NCBI GenBank assembly: GCA_000381605.1
Contig: KB906758.1
Span: 372,001 to 436,000, forward strand
Direction of reading: 5' to 3'
Length of the DNA: 64,000 nucleotides
Source of the DNA: Acidobacteriaceae bacterium KBS 89
GTDB lineage: Bacteria > Acidobacteriota > Terriglobia > Terriglobales > Acidobacteriaceae
Both the position numbers and the translations under genes were made by a program. The notes under the pieces are model-generated. The model searched no databases. It had not been told where the DNA came from and saw only the letters and a list, made by a program, of their open reading frames with translations. This document shows positions 1 to 8,587 of this stretch, piece by piece (the stretch's first letter is position 1; the number at the start of each line of letters is the position of its first letter).

Positions 1-830
1 TCGTCGGCGGAGGCTTTCGTTCCGGTGAGGTAGACGCAGACGAGGATTGGCTTGGCGTTGGGTGGCCAGAGGATGCCGATATCGTTGGTGGAACCCTGGT
101 CGCCGGTGCCGGTCTTGTCGCCGACCCGCCAGGTGGCGGGGACGCCTGCGCGTAGACGCGTGCCGCCGGTGGTGTTGGCGAGGAGCCATTGCGTGAGCTG
201 GTCGCGTGAGGGGGGCGAGAGGGCGCTGCCGAGGAGGAGCGAGTTGAGGTTGGTGACCATGGCCGAGGGAGTGGTGGTGTCGCGAGGGTCGTTGGGGAGC
301 GACTCGTTGAGCGCGGTTTCGATGCGGTCGAGGCGGGTGACGGGGTCGCCGATGGAACGGGCGAATTGGGTGAAGCCGGCAGGGCCGCCGAGGTTGTCGA
401 GGATGAGGTTGGCGGCGGTGTTGTCGCTGTAGTCGATGGCAGCGGCGCAGATCTCGCCGAGGGTCATGCCGGGTGCGCCCGTATGGGTCTGGGTGATTGG
501 GGAGTAGGTGACGAGGTCGGTCTTCTGAAAGATAATGCGCTGGTCGAGGCGTTGCTTGCCGGCGTCGACTTTGGCGAGGACGGCAGCGCAGGCGACTAGC
601 TTGAAGGTGCTGCACATAGGAAAGCGCTCGTCGCCGCGGTGGAGGATACGGGCGCCGGTTGCGGTGTCGAGGATCGCGACGCCGAGGCGACCTCCGCTGG
701 CAGCTTCGATCTTTTCGAGCTCGCGGTTGAGCTGATCGGTTTTGGGTGCGGCACCAGCGAGGGATGGGACGATAAGGGCCGCGGAGGCGGATGCAAGAAA
801 CTGCCGTCTTGTGATTTCGGTAGTGGTCAT
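1..830 (-). CDS. Class A beta-lactamase, Tat-exported (3' end cut by window edge)
   Basis: Serine beta-lactamase that would hydrolyse beta-lactam antibiotics in the periplasm. The reverse-strand reading frame opens with an ATG at 828-830 and runs without a stop to the window edge. The N-terminus MTTTEITRRQFLASASAAL has a twin-arginine pattern followed by a hydrophobic stretch and an Ala-rich cleavage region. Class A motifs occur in order: S-T-F-K (S74, K77), Y-S-D-N (residues 134-137), E-T-A-L-N (E171, the Glu166 equivalent) and K-T-G-T-G (K239-G241). About 276 residues are present, so only a short C-terminal part is missing. It is divergent from lipA. The motifs make the class assignment secure; substrate range cannot be told. 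Confidence 0.93.
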   Translation of the reverse strand, partial: MTTTEITRRQFLASASAALIVPSLAGAAPKTDQLNRELEKIEAASGGRLGVAILDTATGARILHRGDERFPMCSTFKLVACAAVLAKVDAGKQRLDQRIIFQKTDLVTYSPITQTHTGAPGMTLGEICAAAIDYSDNTAANLILDNLGGPAGFTQFARSIGDPVTRLDRIETALNESLPNDPRDTTTPSAMVTNLNSLLLGSALSPPSRDQLTQWLLANTTGGTRLRAGVPATWRVGDKTGTGDQGSTNDIGILWPPNAKPILVCVYLTGTKASAD

Positions 831-962
831 GATGTTGGTTCAGGGTACGGTGGATGGTTGTTGATCGCGCTGCGGCGACAGATCGAGTATCGGATTGGTT
901 ACGTTTGCACTGCGGTTGGTGCGGGTCAGACTGTTTTGAAGCAGACGGATACAATAGAAGAG

Positions 963-1928
963 ATGACTCCGCCCGTTGCCTCATCGGAAACCCAGTTGAA
1001 TAGTGAGCTGGTGCAGATTGATTTGACGCCGAGAAAGCCCGCACCGAAGCCGGCGTGGCTGAAGGCGAAGGCTCCGATGGGCGAGACCTTCCACAATCTG
1101 AAGAAGATGGCGCGGGAGCTGAATCTACATACAGTGTGCGAGAGCGCGCAGTGCCCGAACATCGGCGAGTGCTGGAACCAGAAGTCGGCTACGTTCATGA
1201 TGCTGGGGAATTTGTGCACGCGGCGGTGCGGGTTTTGCGCGGTGCCCAAGGGCAAGCCAGAGCCGATTGATTTTGACGAGCCGCGACGGGTGGCTTATGC
1301 GGTTGCGCAGCTGGGGTTGGCGCATGCGGTGATTACGAGCGTAAACCGCGACGACGACAATGTAGGCGCGGCGCGAGCCTTTGTGAGTGTGATTGAAGAG
1401 ATTCGGATGCAGGCTCCGGGTTGCCGGGTCGAGGTGCTGACGCCGGACTTTCAGGGTGTCGAAGAGGCGCTGCGGCTGGTGGTGGCGGCGCGGCCGGAGA
1501 TTCTGAACCACAATATCGAGACGGTGCCGCGGCTGTATCGCGTGGCGAAATCGGGTGGACGGTACGAGAAGTCGTTGCGATTTTTGCAGCATGCGAAGGA
1601 GATCGCGGCGGAGATATTTGGCGAGTCGCTTGTCACCCGGCCTTTTGTAACCAAAACGGGCATCATCGTCGGGATGGGCGAGGAGATGCACGAGTTGCTG
1701 GCGGTGTTTCGTGATCTGGCAGATCGCAAGGTAGATATTCTGACGATCGGGCAGTATCTGCGGCCTTCGCGGGATCATCTTCCGATGGCGCGTTACTACA
1801 CGCCAGATGAGTTCGCTTTCCTGAAACATGAGGCGCTGGGGATGGGCTTCAAGCATGTGGAGAGTGGGCCACTGGTGCGGAGTAGTTATCATGCGCAGGA
1901 GCAGGCTGAGTCGACTGGGTTGGCTTAG
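963..1928 (+). CDS. lipA: Lipoyl synthase
   Basis: Radical SAM enzyme that inserts two sulfurs into protein-bound octanoyl groups to make lipoyl cofactors for 2-oxoacid dehydrogenases and the glycine cleavage system. Both cluster motifs are visible: the auxiliary cluster CESAQCPNIGEC (about residues 59-70) and the radical SAM motif CTRRCGFC (about 85-92). The C-terminal region with ESGPLVRSSYHA is typical. The open frame extends upstream to 639, but that extension runs opposite the beta-lactamase gene and lacks family similarity, so I place the start at the ATG at 963. This gives 321 residues, the normal family size. No lipB is adjacent. Confidence 0.96.
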   Translation: MTPPVASSETQLNSELVQIDLTPRKPAPKPAWLKAKAPMGETFHNLKKMARELNLHTVCESAQCPNIGECWNQKSATFMMLGNLCTRRCGFCAVPKGKPEPIDFDEPRRVAYAVAQLGLAHAVITSVNRDDDNVGAARAFVSVIEEIRMQAPGCRVEVLTPDFQGVEEALRLVVAARPEILNHNIETVPRLYRVAKSGGRYEKSLRFLQHAKEIAAEIFGESLVTRPFVTKTGIIVGMGEEMHELLAVFRDLADRKVDILTIGQYLRPSRDHLPMARYYTPDEFAFLKHEALGMGFKHVESGPLVRSSYHAQEQAESTGLA

Positions 1929-1979
1929 ACCCTGGATTCCGGAGGGAACATAAGCATTGCTGTTGGTGTCTACCTCCAG

Positions 1980-2429
1980 ATGACGATGCGCATCAGTGGC
2001 TCTTTCGGGTTGGTTACTGTGTTCGCGTCGCTGCTAGTGACCCATAGTATTTTGATGAAGCAATACGAGAGTCCCCAAGGGATTCCCGTCTTATTTGCGC
2101 GTTCTTGCGCCCCTTCTGAAAGCATGAACCAGGGCGAAATAAGGGTCGTCATGGTGCGATACAGATTCGACCACAGCAGCTTCGTGAATAGCCAGTTGAT
2201 GCCGGTTGAAGACGATCTTCGTCGAGAGATCAAAGGCGTCATGAGCACGCGATGGGAACAGGTCCTATCGTTTGAGGCTGACGAAAAATTCGATTATGGC
2301 GAAGTTCTGTCGGTTCTTTCGGATTTGAAGAAAGACGATCCTGAGCTCTACGTGGCACTTGTCACTAAGGGCCAAGCGGGGCCGAGGGATGGAACGCAGT
2401 TGCGTCCTCCTACTTTATGCCTGCCCTAA
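1980..2429 (+). CDS. ExbD/TolR-like membrane-anchored protein
   Basis: A 149-residue protein with one N-terminal hydrophobic segment (about residues 8-24). Its C-terminal domain follows the ExbD/TolR periplasmic pattern: an R-Y-R-F-x-x-x-S-F-V-N-S strand, then E-D-D-L-R-R-E-I helix, then F-E-A-D-E-K-F-D-Y-G-E-V-L strand/helix and a final A-L-V-T strand. ExbD proteins work with ExbB/TolQ to couple proton flow to TonB-dependent transport. No exbB or tonB lies nearby, so this is an orphan, as is frequent in Acidobacteriota. The usual N-terminal membrane Asp is not evident. Assignment is by pattern only; a generic small membrane protein is the alternative. Confidence 0.55.
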   Translation: MTMRISGSFGLVTVFASLLVTHSILMKQYESPQGIPVLFARSCAPSESMNQGEIRVVMVRYRFDHSSFVNSQLMPVEDDLRREIKGVMSTRWEQVLSFEADEKFDYGEVLSVLSDLKKDDPELYVALVTKGQAGPRDGTQLRPPTLCLP

Positions 2430-2873
2430 GAGTTGCTCCGGTGGAGTGGTCTGCGCCGTTCGCGGGCGTAAATCATTGAAACAATAATAAATATTGCCTG
2501 GGACGATATCTCGGCCGAACTTCGCGCCTCACCGGCTAAGCGTGAATCAATTCGAGGCCCGGACTTGACGTATCGCTCGGGTGGGAGGAGGATGGCTCCT
2601 GTTCGCCTCCCCCAGGACGATTCCGGCGACGGGCCTGAATCTGTGCGGCGCTCGCTGTTACAGAATCAATCGCATCATTTTTTTCGGAGAAGAGCTGCCC
2701 GGCACCAACCGAGCTACTACTTCCATGATCTTGCGTCGATCGCTCGAGCCAGCGCGGGATGGATTTCCATCCCCTGGTTGCATCGATTGTGAGGAGGTCG
2801 ACAGACCGCCCTCCACGGAGAGTGATTCTGCCAGGCCTGAACGGAGGGATTCAACCGCGATCTGGAGGAAACT
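2430..2873. other. Intergenic region upstream of the MNIO cassette
   Basis: About 440 bases with no convincing gene. Two short overlapping frames begin at 2565 and 2581 but show biased, uninformative composition and no recognisable motif. The stretch presumably carries the promoter of the two-gene cassette that starts at 2874. The ribosome-binding site of that cassette is tctggaggaaactATG (GGAGG about seven bases before the ATG). I could not place a confident -35/-10 pair. Confidence 0.4.
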
Positions 2874-3311
2874 ATGGCAACCGTAACTGAACCGAAGGTC
2901 CGGGCCCACGGTACGATCCGAGTCAGTCTTCCTGCAAATATTGCCTATAACCCCGATGCGTTGAAGAAGACGCTGGGCAGTCTGCTGGAGAGGCTGGGAT
3001 GTCCCAACTGCTTCTCCGGGGCCGACTGTTTCTTCAAGTTTGAGCGAGATTATCTGATCGATCCGGCGCGCGGTCTGTCGGCTGTGGCACTGAATCCGCA
3101 GCCACTGCCCCCGCGCGAGAGCACGGCGACGGTGTCGCTGGCCAAGGGCATTCGCTACGACATCAACAAGGTGTACAAGGCTGTGGACAGCGTGATTCTT
3201 GCGCTGGGTGCATGTCCGTGCCACTCCGGATTCGACGTGCTGTATCAGAACGAACTGCCAATGCTGGGGATCAATGAAAAGGGAGAGCTGCAGCAGTTCG
3301 GAGGAGGCTGA
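2874..3311 (+). CDS. Duplicated cysteine-motif protein, candidate substrate of the MNIO enzyme
   Basis: A 145-residue protein I do not recognise as a named family. It has two homologous halves: residues about 14-54 and 84-125 share the pattern V-S-L-x3-I-x-Y, a Lys-containing helix, then L-G-x-C-P-x-C or C-P-C followed by x-S-G-x-D. Cysteines are C43, C46, C52, C114 and C116. Between the halves lies a proline-rich linker ALNPQPLPPRE (residues 72-82), and the end is Gly-rich (FGGG). No signal peptide. Its stop codon overlaps the start of the MNIO gene (TGATG at 3309-3313), which indicates translational coupling. MNIO enzymes modify cysteine- or asparagine-containing peptides, so I infer that this is a substrate or partner. 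It could instead be a small metal-binding protein. Confidence 0.75.
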   Translation: MATVTEPKVRAHGTIRVSLPANIAYNPDALKKTLGSLLERLGCPNCFSGADCFFKFERDYLIDPARGLSAVALNPQPLPPRESTATVSLAKGIRYDINKVYKAVDSVILALGACPCHSGFDVLYQNELPMLGINEKGELQQFGGG

Positions 3312-4780
3312 TGCTGGGAGCCGATCTGCCGGAGCTCGGAGTGGGAATGGTGTACTCCTCGGGGCTGGAGCCCTTGCTGGAGGCTCATCCGGGTGTCGTT
3401 GACCTTCTTGAGATCGAACCGCAGACGACGTGGCTCGAACGACCGGACCGGCCAGGAGAGATCCTGGTCCGGCCGGAGGTCAATGCTCATTTGGCTGGGT
3501 TGCCGTATCGGAAGCTGGTGCACAGCATCGGGACGCCGGTGGGCGGAAGTGTGCACGGAATTGAGGCGCAACTTCCACTGCTGCGCGATTCGGTGAAGAT
3601 GCTTGGTGCGCCGTGGGCGAGTGAGCATCTGGCATTCAACCTGACGCCGGATTTTTTTACGGGATTCTTTCTGCCGCCGCGACAGACGGTTGCTGCGCTT
3701 GAGGTGTACACGCACGCGATACGGCGGATTGCGGCTGCGGTGGAGGTGCCATTTGCGATTGAGACTGGCGTGAATTATCTGCGTCCGCGGGCGGATGAGA
3801 TTCCGGATGGCGAGTTTGTTGCCGAGCTTGTCGAGCGGGCGGATTGCGGAATTTTGCTGGACCTGCACAACATCTATGCGAATGAGTGGAACGGGCGGCA
3901 GAAGACAAGGGATTTTCTGAAGCAGATACCGCTGGATCGCGTGTGGGAGATTCACGTGGCCGGTGGATTCGAGCTGGGCGGCTACTGGCTGGATGCGCAC
4001 TCGGGCGCCATGCCGGATGGACTGTTCGGACTTGCGGAGGAGATTATTCCGCAGCTTCCGAATCTTAAGGCGATTGTGTTCGAGGTGTTCTCGTCGTTTC
4101 TGCCGAGCTTTGGGCTGGATGGAGTGCGGTCGGAGTTGGAGAGGGTTCGAGGTTTGTGGGAGCTGAGGCGAACGGAGGTGGCGAGCCGGCCGAAGATTCG
4201 CGCATCGCAGCGGGTGGACGGCGGCGTGGTAAGCGTGGAGGAGTGGGAGTCGGCGCTGGGGTCGCTCGCGATCGGGCGTGCACCAGAGACGGCAGTGGGG
4301 ATTGAGCTCGCGACGGATCAAGGCATAGAGCTCATGCAGGAGTTGATCCATGAATTTCGTGCGTCGATGGTGGTGGCGATCTATCGATTGAGTTGCCGGT
4401 TGATGATGCTTGCCCTTACGCCCGACGTGTTCCGAAGGATCCTCGAAGATTTCTGGTTGCATCACCCGCCGCGACAATATGCAGCGGCCGAGGCGCAGGC
4501 CTTTATCGACTACCTGGGAGAGAAGAATTTCAGGCTGCCTCAGCTGGCGAAGGTACTGGAGTTCGAGAAGGCGGCGATGGATACGCTGCTCGACGGACAG
4601 CCGCGAGTGGTGAAGTTCACGTCGGATCCGTTTCCTCTGCTTCGCGCTTTGTCGGAGGGCCGGTTGCCCGATGGCGTGCCGCAAGAGGGAGACTACGAGA
4701 TCGAGTTAAAGCCTGACGGGCCAGTGACGGTGACGGGAATCAATCTGGAACAGCTACGCGGCGCGTTTCCGTTCCACTAA
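3311..4780 (+). CDS. MNIO (DUF692) family oxidase with HvfC/BufC-like C-terminal domain
   Basis: 489 residues. The first ~290 follow the DUF692 TIM-barrel family of multinuclear non-haem iron oxidases (MbnB, TglH, BufB), which use two or three irons to rearrange or trim peptide residues. Candidate ligands are visible in the expected order: H71 (LVHSIG), E105/H106 (SEHL), E151 and N155 (ETGVN), D184/H186/N187 (DLHN), H215 (EIHVAGG), D228/H230 (DAH) and E258. Residues ~330-489 resemble the DUF2063 partner (HvfC/BufC/MbnC-like): an A-F-I-D-Y-L segment, then L-P-Q-L-A-K-V-L-E-F-E. The family enzyme is normally ~280 residues with a separate partner, so this is apparently a fusion. It is co-translated with the cysteine-motif protein upstream. 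Confidence 0.85.
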   Translation: MLGADLPELGVGMVYSSGLEPLLEAHPGVVDLLEIEPQTTWLERPDRPGEILVRPEVNAHLAGLPYRKLVHSIGTPVGGSVHGIEAQLPLLRDSVKMLGAPWASEHLAFNLTPDFFTGFFLPPRQTVAALEVYTHAIRRIAAAVEVPFAIETGVNYLRPRADEIPDGEFVAELVERADCGILLDLHNIYANEWNGRQKTRDFLKQIPLDRVWEIHVAGGFELGGYWLDAHSGAMPDGLFGLAEEIIPQLPNLKAIVFEVFSSFLPSFGLDGVRSELERVRGLWELRRTEVASRPKIRASQRVDGGVVSVEEWESALGSLAIGRAPETAVGIELATDQGIELMQELIHEFRASMVVAIYRLSCRLMMLALTPDVFRRILEDFWLHHPPRQYAAAEAQAFIDYLGEKNFRLPQLAKVLEFEKAAMDTLLDGQPRVVKFTSDPFPLLRALSEGRLPDGVPQEGDYEIELKPDGPVTVTGINLEQLRGAFPFH

Positions 4781-4895
4781 GATGCCACTCCGGTGAAGCG
4801 GAATGGCGGTTGTGTCTTGCCGACCATAAATTTCTGTTGGGCCCAATCTGTATTCGGAATACTCCCGAAAATTCAGAGGAAAGAGGAATATCGCT

Positions 4896-5701
4896 ATGAA
4901 TATGAGTCGGTTTACTACGATGATGTTCGCGGCAGCAGTGTTTCTGCTCGTCAGCGGAGGAACAATCTCACGTGCAGCGGACAAAGACAAGGACAATGAT
5001 GGACCGTCGGGGTGCAAACAGCTACCTTCGCACGATGCGTTGCGAAAGGCACTTGTTTCTGCCCAGGCGCAGGCCAATGGCGGGTTTGGTCTCAACATGT
5101 GGGGTACGATCGTCAATCGCGATGGAGTGGTGTGCTCGGTTGCGTTACCGGAAATGCGCGTGGCGATCAGTGGCCGGGAAGTCGTGTGATCTCCGCGCAG
5201 AAGGCGAATACGGCTAATGCGTTCAGCCTCACCGGACTGGTGCTCTCGACGGCGAATCTGTATACGGCGACGCAGCCAGGAGGCACGCTCTTTGGCCTGC
5301 AGGCCAGTAACCCGGTCAGCACAGATGTTGCCTATCGGGGCGATCCTTCGGACTATGGGCAGTCGGATGATCCTATGGTCGGCGGAAGGATCGGTGGGAT
5401 CAATGTATTCGGCGGTGGGCTGGCGCTTTACAACTCGCAGAGACAACTAATCGGGGCGGTGGGAGTAAGCGGCGACTCGTCGTGCGCGGACCACAATATT
5501 GCCTGGCGAACCCGGAACAACCTGAAGCTGGACTTCGTTCCGGGTGGAGTTAGCGGCGACCCGAAGCGGCCCGACAATATTGTGTACGACATCGTCACGC
5601 AGCCGGGATTTGCGATTGGTGTGAGTGCGAGCGGATGGGGACATCCGGCTTGCAGTCCTGCGGCAACGCAGATTTCGACGCAGTTGCCAGTTGTTCAGTA
5701 G
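4896..5701 (+). pseudogene. Haem-binding protein (GlcG/HbpS-like), single-base frameshift
   Basis: The first frame (4896-5189) encodes a signal peptide (MNMSRFTTMMFAAAVFLLVSG, cleavage near SRA-AD) and the start of a secreted haem-binding/GlcG-type domain up to MWGTIVNRDGVVCSVA. The rest (WPGSRVISAQKANTANAFS, NVFGGGLALY, VSGDSSCADHNIAW) continues in the next frame to a stop at 5701. The frames join if one T is restored at 5145-5146 (gcgtta for gcgttta, giving S-V-A-F-T-G). Joined length is ~268 residues, complete at both ends. A good ribosome-binding site, GAGGAAAGAGGA, precedes the start. The lesion is either a recent mutation or a homopolymer undercall. Confidence 0.8.
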
Positions 5702-5799
5702 TCGGCTCGATGCATCACCCGGGGCGCGGCTTCGGCCGTGCCCTTTTGTGCGAGGGATGGGGTATCGGCGTACCTTTAAGGGGACGGAGGTTCTTGGGC

Positions 5800-6987
5800 A
5801 TGGGCTATACAGCTTCGGTAGGTTTGCGGTTGAGTGAACTGGCGCCGCGGGTGATGCAGTCGGAGATTCGTGCGATGACGCAGGAGTGCGACCGCATGGG
5901 CGGCGTCAACCTTGCGCAGGGTGTCTGCGATACGGAGGTGCCCGAGGTGGTGGCTGAGGGGGCGATTGCGGCGATTCGCAATGGGCTTAATATCTATACG
6001 CGGATGGATGGGATTGAGCGGCTGCGCCGGGCGATTGCGGGCAAGGTGGAGCGGACGCTGGGAATCACGGTTGATCCGGAGCGTGAGGTGCTCGTGACGA
6101 ACGGGGTGACCGGGGCCTTCCATGCTGCGGTGATGGCGCTGCTGAATCCGGGCGACGAGGTATTGGTGTTTGAGCCGTTCTATGGCTATCACGCGAGTAC
6201 GCTGCAGTCGGTTCGGGTGAAGGCGGTGCCGGTGGCGTTGACGGCTCCGGACTGGACGCTGGATTTGGACGCGGCGCGGGCTGCGATTACGCCGAGGACT
6301 CGGGGGATGGTGATCAATACGCCGTCGAACCCTGCGGGCAAGGTGTTTTCGCGCAGGGAACTGGAAGGGCTGGCTGCGCTTGCGGAGGAGTTCGATCTGT
6401 TCGTGTTTACGGATGAGATCTATGAGCACTTCATTTATGGCGGTGCGACGCACGTGAGTCCGGCCATGATTCCCGGGATGCGGGAGCGGACGATTTTGAT
6501 GTCCGGATTTTCGAAGACGTTTTCGGTGACCGGGTGGAGGGTGGGGTATCTGATCGCCGATGCGAAGTGGGTGGGATCGATTGGATACTTTCACGATCTG
6601 ACGTATGTGTGCGCGCCCGCTCCGATGCAGCAGGGATGCGCGGATGGAGTGGAGAAGCTGGGCGCGGATTTCTATGACGGTCTGGCGCGGGAGCATGAGT
6701 CGAAGCGCACGATGATCGTCGATGCACTGCGCGACGCAGAGATGAGGCCGCATGTGCCCGATGGAGCGTATTACGTGTTGGCCTCGGCAGGCGAGCTGCC
6801 CGGAGCGACGTCGGCGGAGAAGGCGAGGGCGCTGCTGGCGAAGACGGGAGTGGCGTCGGTGGCGGGGTCGGCGTTCTTTGCTCCGGGCTCGGGTCGCGGT
6901 GAGGATTTATTGCGATTTTGTTTCGCGAAGAAGGACAAGGACTTGGCGGAGGCTTGCAGGCGGTTGCGTGTTTTGGGGAAGGGCTAG
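5800..6987 (+). CDS. PLP-dependent aminotransferase, class I/II
   Basis: A 395-residue fold-type I aminotransferase using pyridoxal phosphate to move amino groups between amino and keto acids. Visible features: the N-terminal L-A-Q-G-V substrate loop, T-N-G-V-T-G-A-F-H at the cofactor phosphate, N-T-P-S-N-P-A-G-K near the middle, D-E-I-Y-E-H, the Schiff-base lysine in S-G-F-S-K-T-F (K239), followed by T-G-W-R-V-G-Y. The ATG at 5800 gives a normal family length; the frame stays open back to 5635 but without family similarity. Substrate is not determinable; sequences of this kind are often annotated as aspartate or aromatic aminotransferases. Confidence 0.88.
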   Translation: MGYTASVGLRLSELAPRVMQSEIRAMTQECDRMGGVNLAQGVCDTEVPEVVAEGAIAAIRNGLNIYTRMDGIERLRRAIAGKVERTLGITVDPEREVLVTNGVTGAFHAAVMALLNPGDEVLVFEPFYGYHASTLQSVRVKAVPVALTAPDWTLDLDAARAAITPRTRGMVINTPSNPAGKVFSRRELEGLAALAEEFDLFVFTDEIYEHFIYGGATHVSPAMIPGMRERTILMSGFSKTFSVTGWRVGYLIADAKWVGSIGYFHDLTYVCAPAPMQQGCADGVEKLGADFYDGLAREHESKRTMIVDALRDAEMRPHVPDGAYYVLASAGELPGATSAEKARALLAKTGVASVAGSAFFAPGSGRGEDLLRFCFAKKDKDLAEACRRLRVLGKG

Positions 6988-7015
6988 GGCAACGGGTTTC
7001 GCGCGGCGACGATGG

Positions 7016-7417
7016 CTACAGGCATTCGCGCGGCCATTCGAAGAGCTTCACGTACTCGACCTTGTCTGTTGGGAATCCCTTGGCATCGGTTTTGTCGTAC
7101 GAGGAGTTGAAATGGATTCGTACGTCGACATCGTTCCAGATGCAGAATCCAGTTGGATCTTCGCGTCCAATTAAGATGAGATCTTCGAGTCCGTCTCCGG
7201 CGAGTTTTACTTGTTGAAATGACGCGTTCCTCCGGCGCAGGATCTCTTCGACGTCGCTGCGGGTCATGCCGGGTTTTATCTCATCGGCGTAGCTGCGGAC
7301 AACAGCTTGATACTGGGCGTCGCGCTTTGTTCGGGAGTGCGCCTCCCAATAGTGACGGACCGTCCAGGCCAATGCGATGATGAGAACGATGCCGATGATG
7401 ATATTTCCTGGTTTCAT
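7016..7417 (-). CDS. Small membrane-anchored protein with SmpA/OmlA-like motif
   Basis: 133 residues: a short basic N-terminus, one hydrophobic segment (about residues 5-20, NIIIGIVLIIALAW), then a soluble domain. The stretch I-K-P-G-M-T-R-S-D-V-E-E-I-L resembles the G-M-T-x-x-x-V-x-x-x-L signature of BamE/SmpA-type and related acidobacterial proteins. There is no lipobox, so it is probably a single-pass inner-membrane protein facing the periplasm. It is convergent with the aminotransferase gene. Function unknown. Confidence 0.65.
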   Translation of the reverse strand: MKPGNIIIGIVLIIALAWTVRHYWEAHSRTKRDAQYQAVVRSYADEIKPGMTRSDVEEILRRRNASFQQVKLAGDGLEDLILIGREDPTGFCIWNDVDVRIHFNSSYDKTDAKGFPTDKVEYVKLFEWPRECL

Positions 7418-7498
7418 GTTTGTCTCAACGTTGGACGTATGTAACGACCGTGTGGATAAGGGATTAGCTTAGAGGTAGTGGTTGGGAAATGGAAGCTG

Positions 7499-7768
7499 AT
7501 GTCGCCTTTTTCTGAAGTGACGCGGATAGAAGCCGCGATCAAGAACAAGAATGCGAAGGAGCTTGAGTGGTCGCTATGGTACTGCCGGATGCGCCAGACG
7601 GTGCCGTCCGCCCGACCTGCAGACCTGAAGTACTGGAGCGGGATCGAGGCCCTGGTCAAGGAGACGATAGCGCCACCGGTTGCGGCGAAGACATATCCGG
7701 TTCGCAAGAAAAAGCGGTCTGATCGCGGGATTGGGCTCGGCCCGCCGATTATTGATGAGGAGAAGTAG
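7499..7768 (+). CDS. Hypothetical protein, ~89 residues
   Basis: A short soluble, basic protein of no family I recognise. The ATG at 7499 gives MSPFSEVTRIEAAIKNKNAKELEW; a GTG seven codons upstream (7478) is in frame. The sequence contains a predicted helical N-terminal half (I-E-A-A-I-K-N-K-N-A-K-E-L-E-W-S-L-W-Y-C) and a Lys/Arg-rich tail (KKKRSDRGIG). The helix-like periodicity and sensible composition support coding, but there is no motif-level evidence. Confidence 0.5.
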   Translation: MSPFSEVTRIEAAIKNKNAKELEWSLWYCRMRQTVPSARPADLKYWSGIEALVKETIAPPVAAKTYPVRKKKRSDRGIGLGPPIIDEEK

Positions 7769-7914
7769 CGCAGCGGTTCTCTAGCATTCGGGCTGTGGCA
7801 GACTACCGTTTGAGAGGTGGACGACGTCGAAACGGAGGCGCTCAGAGTAGCGCTGCTTGTGTGTGTTGGAAGTTCTTTCGATAAGATAGGAAGGTTGTTT
7901 AACGGGAGCGATTT

Positions 7915-8499
7915 ATGGCATCGTTTATGGCCGGGAATCCGGCGTTGAAGGCTACGCACCAGCAGATGAAGACGAAGATGGACAGCACGGTGGAGGACTT
8001 CCGTGGACATCTGCTGTCGGCGCGGACGGGGAGGGCGAATGTGCATATGCTCGACCAGGTCAAGGTGGACTACTACGGAACGGATACGCCGGTCGCGCAG
8101 ATGGGCCAGGTGAGCACGCCCGAGCCGACGCTGATCCTGGTGCAGCCGTATGATGTGGCGATGGTGTCGGCGATTGAGAAGGCGATCCGGACATCCGGGA
8201 CCGGACTGAACCCGATGAGCGATGGCAAGGTGATTCGCGTGCCGGTGCCGCCGATGACCGAGGAGCGTCGCAAGGATGTCGTCAAGCAGTTGAACAAGAC
8301 GCTCGAAGATCACAAAACTGCGATCCGGAATATTCGCCGCGATGGCAACGACCAGATCAAGAAGGCAGCGAAGGACAAACTGATCTCCGCCGATGACGAG
8401 AAGCGGGCGAGCGATGAGGTGCAGCAGTTGACCGATGCGGAGATCAAGCGCATCGAAGACCTGTGCAAGGCCAAGGAAAAAGAGATCATGACGGTCTGA
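7915..8499 (+). CDS. frr: Ribosome recycling factor
   Basis: 194-residue ribosome recycling factor, which with EF-G splits post-termination ribosomes. Family landmarks are present: S-A-R-T-G-R-A-N near the N-terminus, V-D-Y-Y-G-T-D-T-P-V, P-Y-D near the hinge, I-R-V-P-V-P-P-M-T-E-E-R-R, and the long C-terminal helix with I-R-N-I-R-R-D-G-N-D. The first ~9 residues (MASFMAGNP) are a short extension over the usual 185. It is preceded by GGGAGCG as a ribosome-binding site. pyrH and tsf, the common neighbours, are not adjacent. A strong hairpin terminator follows. Confidence 0.97.
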   Translation: MASFMAGNPALKATHQQMKTKMDSTVEDFRGHLLSARTGRANVHMLDQVKVDYYGTDTPVAQMGQVSTPEPTLILVQPYDVAMVSAIEKAIRTSGTGLNPMSDGKVIRVPVPPMTEERRKDVVKQLNKTLEDHKTAIRNIRRDGNDQIKKAAKDKLISADDEKRASDEVQQLTDAEIKRIEDLCKAKEKEIMTV

Positions 8500-8541
8500 C
8501 TATTGCGCGTAGGGCGGAAAGCGCCTTCGGTGCAAGGACAA

Positions 8542-8577
8542 AGGGTCGAGCTTATTTTGCTCGACCCTGTTCTTTTA
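8542..8577 (+). terminator. Rho-independent terminator after frr
   Basis: Perfect 10-bp stem AGGGTCGAGC / GCTCGACCCT (8542-8551 with 8559-8568) around a TTATTTT loop, followed by GTTCTTTT. It lies between frr and the convergent hydrolase gene ending at 8588 and may serve both. Confidence 0.85.
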
Positions 8578-8587
8578 GCGCAGGGGA

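Noticed and set aside
639..962. N-terminal extension of lipA to 639
   Set aside because: Runs antisense through the beta-lactamase start and promoter area, contains no lipoyl synthase similarity, and the ATG at 963 gives the normal length.
3245..4684. Long reverse-strand frame opposite the MNIO gene
   Set aside because: Arg/His/Leu-rich shadow typical of GC-rich codon bias; no motif, while the + strand has clear enzyme motifs.
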